Shown here piece after piece: positions 27,721-39,228 of a stretch of 64,000 bases of DNA. The notes under the pieces were generated by a model that saw only the letters and a program-made list of their open reading frames with translations, had not been told where the DNA came from and searched no databases. Source of the stretch: Edaphochlamys debaryana. Its lineage: Eukaryota > Chlorophyta > Chlorophyceae > Chlamydomonadales. The position numbers and the translations under genes are program-made. The DNA lies in the NCBI GenBank assembly GCA_016858145.1, contig JAEHOE010000081.1, positions 496,001-560,000 on the forward strand, in the 5' to 3' direction. Each line of letters opens with the position of its first letter. Within the stretch, counting starts at the first letter, position 1.

Positions 27721-29787
27721 CTAGTCATCGACGGAATCATGAGAGTCGATGCCGTCATCCTCTTCCGTCCCCTCCGCGTCCGCCTCCTCCTCGGCCTGCA
27801 CCCACGCCTGCACCTCCGCCGTCCACCCCGCCAGGTTGTCTGCCATGCGAGCCGCCTTCGCCGCTGCGGCCCAGTCCACTTCGCGCACGGCCCCCCGCAG
27901 CCAGCGCAGCGCCGGCAGGGGCGCCATCTTGTCCTCGATCGCTCTCGCAACCAGGGCCTTGCGCTTATCCTGTGTGCTGCCCAGGGGCAGGCCCAGGCGC
28001 CGCAGGGCCTCCAGGGTCAGCAGGTCGCCGCGTCCGGCTGCCGTCAGGTACTCGTCCCCACAGGAGGATGCCTGAATAGGCGGCGGGAACAGGGCCCCGG
28101 GAAGGCAAGGGCAGTGAGAGAGATGGGGCTTGGGAGGCAGGAGTTGACGAGACCTCCGGTCTGAGCAGCCAACAGTCCGGAGGGGCACGCACGAATTGCC
28201 TGGCCCGCCGGCCTTCGTTGAGCACGGCCGCACCTGCACGTCCGCGCCCCACTCCGGCAGCCCCTCAAGCGCCGCCACGCAGCCGCCCTCGACTGCATGG
28301 TACCAACGGTTTTCGTCGGGCCCCAAGCCCCTCGCGCGCAGCCACGTCACCAGCTCCCAGCTCCCGGACCGGAGGGCCTCCTTCAAGGCTCTGGTCGCGG
28401 CGGCCTGCAGCGCCTCGGGCCCATACGTATCCACCACCCAACCGACCGTCTCGACGCTCCCCGATTCACAGGCCCCGGGCACAAGCCTCTGAGGCGGCGG
28501 CAGCGGGCAGCCCGCGCCGTGCAGCGCCCTCAGCACCTCCGTGTGGCGCTCCTCTGCAGCCAGCCCGCCCGCAGTTGAGCTCCGCACGCCCCGATCGAGC
28601 AGCCAGCGTACGGCATCGACCCGGCCCTCCTGGGCTGCGCCGTCGAGTGTGCAGGCGTCGACCGGGAAGCCCATGCCCTCCACCAGCAGCGTCAGCCGTG
28701 CAACGCCGTCAGGGCAGGAGGCGGCGGCCCCGCACACTTCTGGGTCTCGTTCGGCACCCTGCGAGCGGACAAGAGGAAAAGGGGGGCCTTGTTGTTCGCT
28801 GCAAGGTGCCGATAACACCGAGCAAACGAAGTGGCTTGGGAGATAGACAATGGCACTGCCCGACAGTACAACTTCCGCTTTCCGTCATAACGTATCGGGC
28901 GTATCGGGCACAAACTCTCGCAGTCTAAGCCGGTGACGTAGCAAATAGATTAAGACGTTGCCCTTCTGCCGACCGTGCCGCCACCCTCAGGTCTAACCCT
29001 TACGCCATAACCCTCGCACCTGCTCCAGCAGCCACGCCACCTTGGCCGCCCAGTCAGGGGTGGGGCTGCGGGCGGCTGTCCCCAAAACAAAATCTAGCAC
29101 GCTGTGGCGCCCGCCTCCCCGTTCTCGCCACAGCTCCTGTAGTGTTACCAGGTCGCAGCCCTCCGCCGCTGCGCCCACCAGATCAGGCCAGAAAGCACTG
29201 CCGCGGGGGATTGCTGGCGCCTCACGCAGCAGACGCGCCCACATGAGCTCCGGATGACCCCCGCGCGCAGCAGAGGCAACACAATCTGAGCGCAAGGCGC
29301 ACCCCTGCTGCAGGAGCCACTCGCACACCTCCGCATGACCGCCCTTGGCAGCGGAGGCTAGCGGGCCAACGTAGAAGGCTCGCACCTCCAGCGGGCACCC
29401 CCGTTCCGCCAGCCTGCGGCACACGTGAAGCTGACCGGCGGCCGACGCTGCCGCCATGATCTCCATAGTCGGCCACAGCCCCGCCGCCGTCAGAGCCACC
29501 TCCAGGTTACCCACATCCCCGCTGGCGGCCGTCAGGCACACCAGCTGCAGCCGGCGCTCGTAGGAGAGGGCGCGGCAGGTCCTGGGGGCGGACCAGTGCG
29601 CGGTGAAGGCGCCAGCCGGGGAGGGCTGCGAGAGCCGCACCACGGTGTGCTCCCGGAACTGATCAGCGGTTGAATGGGTAACAAGTCGTAGTGTGCAAGC
29701 TATCTCGCTTGGCGGGAGAAAGCTCGCGATGCGGCCTAGGATGTCCGGGCAGCAGACCTCCGCAAGCGCATTGGGGTCTTCGGACAT
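27721..29787 (-). CDS. F-box-like/ankyrin repeat protein, copy 2
   Basis: Exons 29020-29787, 28234-28758 and 27721-28071 (547 residues), all in phase 0 with CAG|GT donors and CAG acceptors. The start MSEDPNALAEV is conserved in copies 1 and 4 (MSGDPN in copy 4), so it is preferred over ATGs further upstream in the same frame. An F-box-like helix set (CCPDILGRIASFLPPSEI) is followed by ankyrin-type repeats (LTAASGDVGNLEVAL, AAKGGHAEVCEWLL, AARGGHPELM). Exon 2 has more repeats (GAAQEGRVDAVRWLLDRG). Exon 3 starts YLTAAGRGDLLTLEALRRLG and ends in an acidic tail. F-box/ankyrin proteins usually serve as substrate adaptors of SCF ubiquitin ligases; that role is inferred. Part of a tandem array. Confidence 0.8.
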
Positions 29788-29960
29788 GTTCGTAGAGCTC
29801 TGATGCAGCCTATGACAACGGATACGGACTGAAGTGCACTGGTCCCCGATTCTTGGCTTCTTTGGATTCTTCGCTTCCTGCAGTTCCTGGCCAGTCGCGC
29901 TTGCAGCAGTGATGCAAGGACCTATGTATCGACTTGAAACAGTGGACACGGACTGTCCTT
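29788..29960 (-). promoter_or_regulatory. upstream block conserved before ankyrin copies 2 and 4 (partly copy 1)
   Basis: 29800-29960 and 36810-36960 share phrases such as ctctgatgcag, acggatacggac, gattcttggctt and a second gatacggact-like phrase in the same order. A shorter version precedes copy 1 at 26825-26870. The sequence is better conserved than neutral spacer should be, so it may hold the promoter or 5' UTR. Confidence 0.4.
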
Positions 29961-31003
29961 CCCGGGCCACTGCACGGCACGGCCGCCCAAGCTCATCCCA
30001 CGCGCGCGGCCCCCACCACCTGCCAGGGGTGCCACCTGCCCACGTCGTCCCCCGCCCGCCACCCGTGCAGGCTACCCCACGCACCCGGCCCATCCATGAG
30101 CCCTAACAGGTTCAAGGCATGTCAGTGCATGAGTCCCGCGTGACTTCTTGAGGCTTCAGGGGGTTCCCTTGATAAATCCTCAGCTTACACGGCACTACCA
30201 CGGGGCTCCGGGCAGTTCCTGGCAAGGCCCTCCCTGCATTCCCTTCAGCCAGCCAAGAGTTAGCACCTGTCACTGCTGATAGCTTGCTGCTCGGACTGCC
30301 GCAAATCTACATCATGAAGCCTTACTGCATTGAAACCGAGCCCAGCCCAGACTCGTCCATACACCGCAGAGCGCAGCGCCCTAGTGCTAGGTAACACCCC
30401 CACCACACAGATTGTACGGTAAGGAGGCTCAGGCCTATGCTTGCGATCTTTCCACCCCCTCTGGCAGCTCTCCAGATTCTTGCTTTGACATTCAATGAGA
30501 TACAGACCCTACAGCTGCAACCCAGGGCCTCAAAAGGCTCAGATCCTCAAGGCCCTCTCATCAACGCGGAGTAGCCCGCACGCCCACGTGCTTCATTCCG
30601 TGCCCACCAGCTGCCCCTCTCACAGCCCACAGTCTACGCATAGCCCAACGCACAGCCCTTCATCTTGACCGGAACAGCCCACACCCCAGGCCCACGATCT
30701 GCCTTGCCAGGCTTGCCTTTAAAAGCGTGCCCCCGCGTCGGCACCGAAATCGGTAGGACTCCTGATGGAGTGGGACTCCGGAAACGGTGCGGTTGGGCTG
30801 CAAGTGCCTCAGCCGCCAGCTTAGCATCCTGCATATGACAACAACCCACCGGACAACCCAGCGGTACGCTCCCTCCAAGTTTTCCACCTCCCTCCTCCTT
30901 GCTCCCCCTGCACGCTCTTACGTCCACCTCGGCACCTCCGTCTCCTCCGCCTCCGCCGCCTCCCCCTCGGCCGCCTACCGTACGCGTCGGCCGCCTCTGC
31001 CGC
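29961..31003. other. intergenic between ankyrin copies 2 and 3; no other gene seen
   Basis: Only domain-free ORFs. A TGTAA on the minus strand at about 30182 could end the copy-3 transcript. Near 30930-31070 the plus strand is extremely cctccgccg-rich because it is antisense to the acidic tail. Confidence 0.35.
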
Positions 31004-33008
31004 CTATGCGTCCGCCGCCGCCACCTCGGCCGCCTCAGCCCGCACCCACGCCCGAGCCTCCGCCCTCCACCCCACCAGATTGAGCGCCTCGTCGGCCGCC
31101 GCTGCCGCCGCGGCCCAGTCCACCTCACCCACGGCCTGCCGCAGCCAGCGCAGCGCTGGCAGGGGCGCCTCATCCTCGATCGCTCTGACAACCAGTGCCT
31201 TGCACTTCTCCTGGTTGCTGCCCAGGGGCAGGCCGAGGCGCCGCAGGGCCTCCAGGGTCAGCAGGTCGCCGCGCCCGGCCGCCGTCAGGTACACGTCTTC
31301 GGGTTCGGGTATCTGAGGAAAGGGCCAGGCAAGGGGGCCCGTCGATCGGGCAGGGCCGGTGAGCAAGCCATGTGGCTTGGGAGGCAGAAGCGGAAGCGAC
31401 GAAATGTACGGCACTGCCTCTGACTAATTGAGATCCATCGGCGGCACTTTGTCATTGTTGTCCTTTGTCATGCATGTCCGCACCTGCACGTTTGCGCCCC
31501 ACTCCGCCAGACTCTCGAGCGCAGCCACGCAGCCGCCGTCGGCAGCGCAGTCCCATGGGTCTTTACCGGGGCCCAGGCCCCTCGTGCGCATCCACGTCAC
31601 CAGCTCCCAGCTCCCGGACTGAAGGGCCGTATCGAAAGCCCTGGTCCCGGCGGCCTGCAGGGCCGCGACTCCAAACGTCTCCACAACCCAGCTGACAGCC
31701 TCCACGCTCCCCGAGGCACACATGCTAGTAGCCAGCTCCTGCGGCCGAGGTAGCTCGTAGCCCGCGGCGTGCAGCACCTCCACGTGGCCCTTCTCCGCCG
31801 CGAGCCTGCCCGCATTCTTGCTCCGCACGCCCTTGGCGATGAGCCAGCGCACGGCATCGGCCCGGCCTTTCTCGGCTGCGCCATCGAGCGTGAAGGCGTT
31901 GACCGGGAGGCCTTTGCCATCCACCAGCAGCTGCAGCCGCTCGACGGCGTCCGGGCAGGAGGCGGCGGCCTTGCATATCTCCGTGTTCTGCTTGGCGCCC
32001 TGCAAGAAAAGGGGTCGCAGAGAGGCGGGGGCCAGGAGCTCACCACCCCCCGCGGCTCCTCAACTCATCACCCTCCGCTTCACAAGTGCAAGTACCCGCG
32101 CCAGTAGCCAAAAGCCCGTTTCCAAGCCGGCCTTAGGGCTGCGAGATGGGCCTATAAACGTCGGCGCTCACCTCTCCCGCGTTCTCCAGCATCCACAGCA
32201 CCTTCGTTCCCCAGTCTGGCGTGGGGCTGCGCGCAGCGTCGGGCACAGCCAGGCGCAGCAGCTGCTGGTCGCCCTTTCCCCGTTCTCGCCACAGCATATA
32301 GAGCGTTCCGAAGTCGCAGCCCTCCGCTGTTGCGCCCAGCAGGGCGTAGGGCATGATGTTGTTCCCGGGGCCCGGGGACGACTGATACATGAGGGTCCGC
32401 ATAAGCTCCGGGTGGCCCCCGCGCGCGGCGCAGTACACGCTATCCGGGTGCCACCGAAACCCCTGCTCCAAGAGCCACTCGCACACCTCCGCATGACCGC
32501 CCTTGGCAGCGGTGGCCAGGGCGCTTGGAATGGGATATGGGCCCATCAGCGGGCAGCCCCGCTCCGCCAGCCAGCGGCACACGTGCAGCTGCCCGGCGGC
32601 AGCGGCTGCCGCCATCAGGTGCGCGGTCGGGCACAGCCCCGTCGCCGCCAGAGCCGCCTCCAGGTTCGTCACATCTCCGCTGGCGGCCGTCAGGCACACC
32701 AGCTGCAGCCGGCGCTTGAAGGAGAGGGCGCGGCAGGTCTCGGGGCCGGTCCACTGCGCAGCAAAGTCCGCAGCCGGGGAGGGCTGTGAGAGACGCACCA
32801 CGGTGTGCTCCCGGAGCTGCTCAGCGGTTGAACGGCTCACGAGTCGCAGTGTGCAAGCGACCTCGTTGGGCGGCAAGAAGCCCGCGATGCGGCCGAGCAT
32901 GTCGGGGCCAAAAACTTTGGTGAGCATAGCAGCGTTCTCATCCGCTATCGAGGTGCGCAGCACGAGCTCGGGCGGGCGGCTCAGGGCCTTCGAGCGGAGT
33001 GCGGACAA
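31004..33008 (-). CDS. F-box-like/ankyrin repeat protein, copy 3
   Basis: Exons 32172-33008, 31484-31999 and 31004-31312 (553 residues, all phase 0). The N-terminus differs from its paralogues: about 25 extra residues (MSALRSKALSRPPE) replace MSEDPNALAEV before the shared F-box-like segment (FGPDMLGRIAGFLPPNEV). Exon 1 ends ENAGE before GTGAGC instead of LLEQ before GTGGGA. The ankyrin repeats correspond one to one with copies 2 and 4. The C-terminal acidic tail is shorter and ends AAEVAAADA. This is the most divergent intact copy, and its upstream region lacks the block shared by copies 2 and 4. Confidence 0.78.
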
Positions 33009-34215
33009 AAGAGAAGCAAGATCAGTATATCAGAATGTAGCACTAAGAGTTCCTGAGTCGAACTGCCGTGTACGCGAGAGGCTGCGGGACAAGAGAGGCT
33101 GCGGACTGATGCGTTCACTCCATCGACCGTCGCACCGGGGATCATCCATGATCCCAATACCAGGGTTTCTGGTGATCAGGTTGTAGAGGAGCTGCCTCAT
33201 TGCAAACTTCCAGCGCTGGGTAAAGGTACTGGGTTCGTGCGGGGTTGCGAGAAGTGGCATGTGAAACATGGTTGTGCAGGTCGGAACCCCCGCCTGCCCC
33301 AGCTATTCCCCGGTGCCCCGCGCCCGTGATGTGGCCCGAATCCATGCAACACGCAACAGCCCTACTGGCTGGGGACCCGAGCGGGACCCGCCAGCACCCG
33401 CAATCCCGCATCCCAGCAACCCGACGGTCCCGCCTCCCGAGTAGTCACGACAGGTGCGCAACTCTTGCCATCAACCCGGACGACTCCTGAAATACAGTGG
33501 AAGTAGGGTGAACGAGAAAGGGCGGGCAAGGGCCGGTAGAACGGGCAAGTGTCCAGGGGCGGCCAGGCGAGGGGTGCTACGGGCACAAGGGACGGGGGAG
33601 GACGGACGGATGGCCGCCTTGCATGGCCGAATGGCCGGCCAAGGTACACCAAACCCTTGGCATTGCATGGCCCCTGCGAGCACCCTCCGCAGGTCCCCAC
33701 CCACCCACGCCGCATGCTTGGTCAGTCCTCGGTGGTTACAATGAGGGACCCCAGAGGGGTGCACGGCAGCTGAACGCCGTGGCTTGGCAGCCAACCTCAC
33801 GGGCTTGGTCAGACTCATGCCCTCCTTGCACTTGGCTTTGCGCCAAACTTGCATACGTCGCTAGCCCAACCCGTACGCCCTAGCCTTACATGGCTCTCAA
33901 CCGCTGCGTCACAGACCCTGCCTGCCTCCCCATCTCAACAGGACCTCAACTAACCCCCATCCTAGCGCCAAGTTTCACAGACTTAATGGGCTGGGGGAAT
34001 GACAGGCCATGTGTCCCAAGCTCGGTCCAAGCTAGGCGGTTTCGGCGGCGGCGTCATACCGGCACAGGCTACCGTGGGGCCAGTCGCCTACGTACCCTGC
34101 GAGCCGTGCCCCGCCTCCTACACCGCAATGCCCTAGTGTTCGGCATGCAAAACACGTAACTCCGCACCCCGAATGATCCAAGAATCGCCTTTGGGCCAGG
34201 GACTATAACATACGC
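33009..34215. other. intergenic between ankyrin copies 3 and 4; no gene seen
   Basis: Short ORFs only. 33886-33890 is TGTAA on the minus strand, about 830 bp after copy 4. Confidence 0.35.
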
Positions 34216-34670
34216 TCAAACAAATATAGAGGTCCGGGCCTCTGCAATCGCACTATGGTTTCTCGACGGTACCGCAGCTCGCAGCCCCACACGACCCCAC
34301 CTCCCGGGTGAAGCCCGCGCTCCTGGCCTGCGCCCAAGGGCTTGAGCCCCCCAAGGGCCCAACCGAAAGACCCTCAGGCTACACGAGCGAGCGCAACGCA
34401 GGGCGAAGCCGCCCGTTGGCAACTCAACATCACCCACGTACCACTCTCGACCTCCGCCGCCTCCGCCTTCTCCGTCTAGGCTCGTACCCACGCCTGCACC
34501 TCGGCCCGCCACCCCGCATTGTTGAGCGCCCCGCGAGCCGCCACCGCCGCCGCAGCCCAGTCCACCGCGCCCAATGCCCCCCGCAGCCAGCGCACAGCCG
34601 ACCGGGGTGAACACATTGCCTCGCGAACCAAAGCCCTGCCCTTTTCCAGGCCCGAAAACGCCCAACCCAC
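34216..34670 (-). pseudogene. orphan copy of the ankyrin exon-3 end plus downstream region
   Basis: 34476-34670 encodes VRWLRGALGAVDWAAAAVAA and WRAEVQAWVRA, clearly the end of ankyrin exon 3, with no upstream exons. 34216-34400 and the preceding ~150 bp match the region after copy 2 (about 27260-27490, e.g. cgcagcccc/acacgacccc and gggcttgag phrases). It is a leftover of unequal crossing-over or a duplicated 3' end downstream of copy 4. Confidence 0.7.
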
Positions 34671-34720
34671 TCGCGACCCTCGACCTCCTGCTCCGCCTCA
34701 GCCTAGTCCTCCACCTCAGC

Positions 34721-36805
34721 CTAGTGCTCAAGGTCGATGACGTAATGGTCAATGTTGTCATCCTCTCCCATCTCCGCCGCCTCCGCCGCCTCGGCCTCGG
34801 CCTCCGCCACCGCCGCCACCGCGTCTGTCCCCTCCGCCTCCGCCACCTCGGCCTGCACCCACGCCCGCACCTCCACCCGCCACCCCGCCAGGTTGTGTGC
34901 GGTGCGGGCCGCGTCCTCTGCCGCGGCCCAGTCCATCTCCACCACGGCCCGCCTCAGCCAGATGAGAGCCGGCAGGGGCGCCATCTTGTCCCTAACAGCT
35001 CTCGGAACCAGAGCCCTGCTCTGCTTCTTTGTGCGGCCCGCGGGCAGGCCCAGGCGCCGCAGGGCCTCCAGGGTCAGCAGGTCGCCGGCCTTGGCTGCCG
35101 TCAGGTACACGTCATCGGGCGCGGGTATCTGAGGAGAGGGCCAGACAAGGGGCGCCGTCGGGCAGGGCCGGTGGGGTGGGCAACTCATGTGGCTTGGGAG
35201 GCAGAAGTGCAACATACAGGGAGCGACTGACTGAGGGACACAGCTAGCGATTCCTGCCTCTTGACTAATTGAGATGCATAGGTGGTACTGCCTTTGCCAT
35301 GCATACCGGTAGCCCACCTGTACGTTTGCGCCCCACTCCGCCAGCAGCTCGAGCGCAGCCACGCAGCCACCCTCGACTGCATGGCTCCAAGGGTTTGGGT
35401 CGGGCCCCACGCCCCTCTCGCGCAGCCACGTCACCAGCTCCAGGCTCCCCGAGCTGAGGGCGGCATTGAAGGCCCTGGTCCCGGCATGTAGCGCTTCGGG
35501 CCCATACGTCTCCACCGCCCAGCCGACCGCCTCCACGCTCCCCGAGGCACACGCACGGGTGACCAGCCTGTGAGGCGGCAGCTGCTCACAGCCCGCGGCG
35601 TGCAGCGCCCTCAGCACCTCCGTGTGGCCCCCATTTGCGGCGAGACTGCCCGCACATGAGCTCCGCACGCCCCGCATGAGCAGCCAGCGTACGGCATCAA
35701 CCCGGCCCTCCTCGGCTGCTGCGTCGAGAGTGGAGGTGTGGACCGGGAATCCCAAGACCTCCACCAGCAGCGTCAGCCGTGCGACGCCGTCAGGGCAGGA
35801 AGCCGCGGCCCCGCATACCTCCGCATCCCGTTCGGCGCCCTGCAAGGAGCGAAGAAGAACCGTGAGCAATCTCTAGAAGTGTCAATGAAAACGAGCAAAG
35901 GGATTGGCTGGGCGACAGAGTCAGAGCCCCGTCTCACGTCACGACTTGTTGCACACACTCTCACACTCTAAGCTGCAACTCGGGCAAGCCTTCAGCGTTT
36001 TGATGGCCGACCAGACCCGCACGCCCACCACGCCTCCCACCTGCTCCAGCAGCCACGCCACCTTGGCCGCCCAGTCGGGCGTGGGGCTGCGGGCAGCGGA
36101 CTCCGCAGCACAATCCAGCACGCTTTGGTCCCGGCCTGCTCCATTCCTCCACAGCTCCTGGAAGGTTCCCAGGTCGCAGCCCTGTGCAGCTGCGACCAAC
36201 AGAGCATGCCCCAAAACGCTGCCGCTGCGGCCTGGGGGCGCCTTGCGCAGGAGGGAGCGCATGAGCTGCGGGTGACCCCCGCGAGCGGCCAAGGCGACAC
36301 AATCTGGGCGCCAGGCGCACCCCTGCTCCAGGAGCCACTCGCACACCTCCGTATGACCGCCCTTAGCGGCGGCGAATAGGGGGCTATCACTGGAGTGTGG
36401 CGCCTCGAGGGGGCATCCCCGCTCCGCCAGCCAGCGGCACACGTGAAGCTGCCCGGCGGCCGCCGCTGCCGCCATCAGCTTCGCGGTCGGGCACAGCCCC
36501 GTCGCCGCCAGAGCCGCCTCCAGGTTCGTCACATCCCCGCTGGCAGCCGTCAGGCACAGCAGCTGCAGCCGGCGCTTGTAGGAGAGGGCGTGGCAGGTCC
36601 CGGGGGCGGACCAGTGCGTGGCGAAGGCGCCAGCCGGGGAGGGCTGCGAGAGCCGCACCACGGTGTGCTCCCGGAACTGATCAGCGGTTGAGTGGTTGAC
36701 AAGTCGTAGTGTGCAAGCTATCTCGCTTGGCGGGAGAGAGCTCGCGATGCGGCCTAGGATGTCCGGGCAGCAGACCTCCGCGAGCGCATTCGGGTCTCCA
36801 GACAT
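34721..36805 (-). CDS. F-box-like/ankyrin repeat protein, copy 4
   Basis: Exons 36041-36805, 35318-35839 and 34721-35128 (564 residues). All junctions are phase 0 with CAG|GTGGG donors and CAG acceptors. N-terminal MSGDPNALAEVCCPD, then an F-box-like segment and about four ankyrin repeats in exon 1 (AAAAAAGQLHVCRWLAERG, AAKGGHTEVCEWLLEQG, AARGGHPQLM). Exon 2 has three to four more. Exon 3 has the conserved YLTAAKAGDLLTLEALRRLG block and an Ala/Glu-rich acidic tail ending YVIDLEH. About 75-80% of exon 1 residues match copy 2 by eye. It shares the upstream block with copy 2, suggesting shared regulation. Confidence 0.82.
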
Positions 36806-39228
36806 GTTCCCTTAACTCTGATGCAGTTTATGATAACGGATACGGACAGACAGAATATGGTGCACTGATCCGCGATTCTTGGCTTCCAGTTCATTTTGCG
36901 CCAGTAATATGGGACCTCTCATACGTCTTGTGACTGTGGATACGGACTGCGCCGCGCAACCGAATGTCCTTTTGGGGCCATGGCACGGCACCTCCACGTG
37001 CCCCTCCCACACACACACGCCCCTGGACCCCCATCCCCTGCGGACTGGGACTGGCTCTGGCTCAAACACTTGAGGCATGTCAGGCTCTGTCCCAACTCCC
37101 GAGATTCGAGGCGGTTTCCCGAGTCGGCGGCGCACAGGTGTATACGGACCTCGCGGAGCAGGGCAGCGGGGCGTGAGGCGGCCCCCACCTTCCCCGGGTC
37201 TCCGTTCCGTTGCCACAGGTGTCCTCGAGGGCAGGGCTCGGGAAAGGTGGAGCCGGGGCCAGGGCGGCAGGGCCACGTTCAGCAGCCAGCCAGCGGGGCC
37301 GTGGGGACCAAGGGCAGAACGCGAGATACCGAGGTGAGGTCAGGTGACATCAGCTGAAGCCGAGGGGCGATACAAGCACAACGGACGGACGGATGGCCGC
37401 CTTGGCCAGCCGAAGGTACACCCTCCATCCACACCCACCCACGCCGCATACCTTGCATACGTCGCTGGCCCAAGCACGCCCCAGCAAGGCAGCAACACGT
37501 CGCTCTAACCCACTGCGTCACGGCCCCAGCCCGCCTCGGGGGCGCCCCTATTGCGCCTCTGGCTCTTACCTTCCCCTTTGCCGCTCCTTTGACCGCACGC
37601 GTCTGCCTCAAGCATGACATCGCCACCCTCCATGCAGGAGCTAAGACTTCCTTTTACCCAACGCGTCTGTCTCAAGCAACACATCGCCAATTCGCCATCG
37701 TGCAGGGATCCAGCCCACAGCAACAAGATCCGTCAAACCCCCAACAAGATGATCTTCGATGCGCTTCAAACTCCAACGCTCTGCTCCACGAGCGCACAGC
37801 GACACAAGCCGCCTGACCTTGTGTCCACCCACCCACCCCCTTTGGGGCCTACTGCCGTACATCCTCGACGTCATCTGCCCTCGTCGCCACTCGCCCTTGC
37901 AACCCAGCAAGCCACTGCGCTACCGGTAACAGCGCTAGCAAGCGCGCCAATTTGCCTCCACACCACATAACCACACCAATGCACTCGGAAAGCTGCGATG
38001 CCCTCTGCGGATCGCGAAACCAGCGGCACTCGTCGCACCACATCATATGCCGCAACAACTGAGCTAGTCCTAGGCACCAACCTCCCAACCACCGTGTACG
38101 GCAGCAACAGCCGCCAGACAAAGGTGGCCGTAGGCGGGCCGCCCAAGAAAGCTCATCCAAAACTTGATCGGACCGCAAAACCGCAAAGCGAAGCAGCTTC
38201 GTTTGCACCGCAAAAGCGGAAACCGGTATTGTACACAAGGGTGTGGCCTCCGCTCAGACTCTCTCGGTCTCAAGCTATCAGGATGGATCCAAAAGCTCCC
38301 AACTGTTGTGGAGCTATCACCAGCTTTCATCACACGCAGCTGCTATTGCTGACTGTGCCGTTGCTACTATTGCCATACAAAACCAACACCCCAGGTGCCC
38401 ACGCTGCCCCACCCAAGCTCCAATCCCTGAGCTCCAGGCTGTTGCCGCTACCGGGTCAACCCCATGGATACTGTTAGGACCCCCGACACTTGACCCCGCA
38501 TGGCAAACGGGGCAGCCATGCCCTCTGACGCATGGCAAGCCGCTGAGACACATACCGTACACAAGAAACGCGGGCGAAAAGCGGCCCCAAGGCCGGTGCC
38601 CCAGGAGCCCCCCTGTCAGTGCTTGAAGAATCCCTCTACCGGTGCCTACCCATGGGTCAGCTGCCTCGCCAGTCCTCGCGCGGCGGCACGGCCCTACTGC
38701 CTTAAATCCTTACTGTTTTCCGTTGATGTCAGTGCCAAGGCCCCACCAGCTCCTCCAGCGCACGCTGCAAGTTCTGTCGCCCTCGCCGTCGCCAGCTGGG
38801 CTATCCCTGCCTCCCCACGTGAAGGACCTCAAAGCCAAGGCCCCAATCATGAGGTGCCTCCTGCCTCCGGGCTACCAGGCGCCACAGGGCACGCCACCCG
38901 CTGGCCGCCCTCGAGCTCAGGCGGCGACAGCGCAGGCAGCGCCGGGTGCGGCGTGCGTGCGGGCAGCGCGGCCCGCCACCCACAGCGCTTGCTGATCCCC
39001 GGGGGCTCAGACGGCCGCAGGGTGCAGCGCGCAGCGGCGGGCCCGGTGCGGGCGGCGATCAGGCAACGCCGGGACGTGGGCGCACACCGTGCGGACCGCA
39101 ACCCTGTGAGCCAGCCCCTCACGGGGCTGCCCTCACGAGCTGCCCTCGGCCCCGAGCCGTGCGGTCCCCATGTGGTCCCGTGGCACACGCCCGCCGCGGA
39201 TGCGAACGAGGCGCACCAGGGGGCCGCC
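36806..39228. other. no supportable gene
   Basis: Left part holds the copy-4 upstream block. At about 37595-37720 there are two copies of a phrase around gcgtctg(c/t)ctcaagca...acatcgcca. The right part, up to 39228, is probably the long 3' UTR of the minus-strand kinase. ORFs on plus over 38500-39520 lie antisense to kinase exons and show no domain. Confidence 0.35.

Noticed and set aside
34216..34761. 181-codon minus-strand ORF
   Set aside because: Frame-shifted reading of the orphan ankyrin exon fragment and its downstream repeat; the true frame is 34476-34670.
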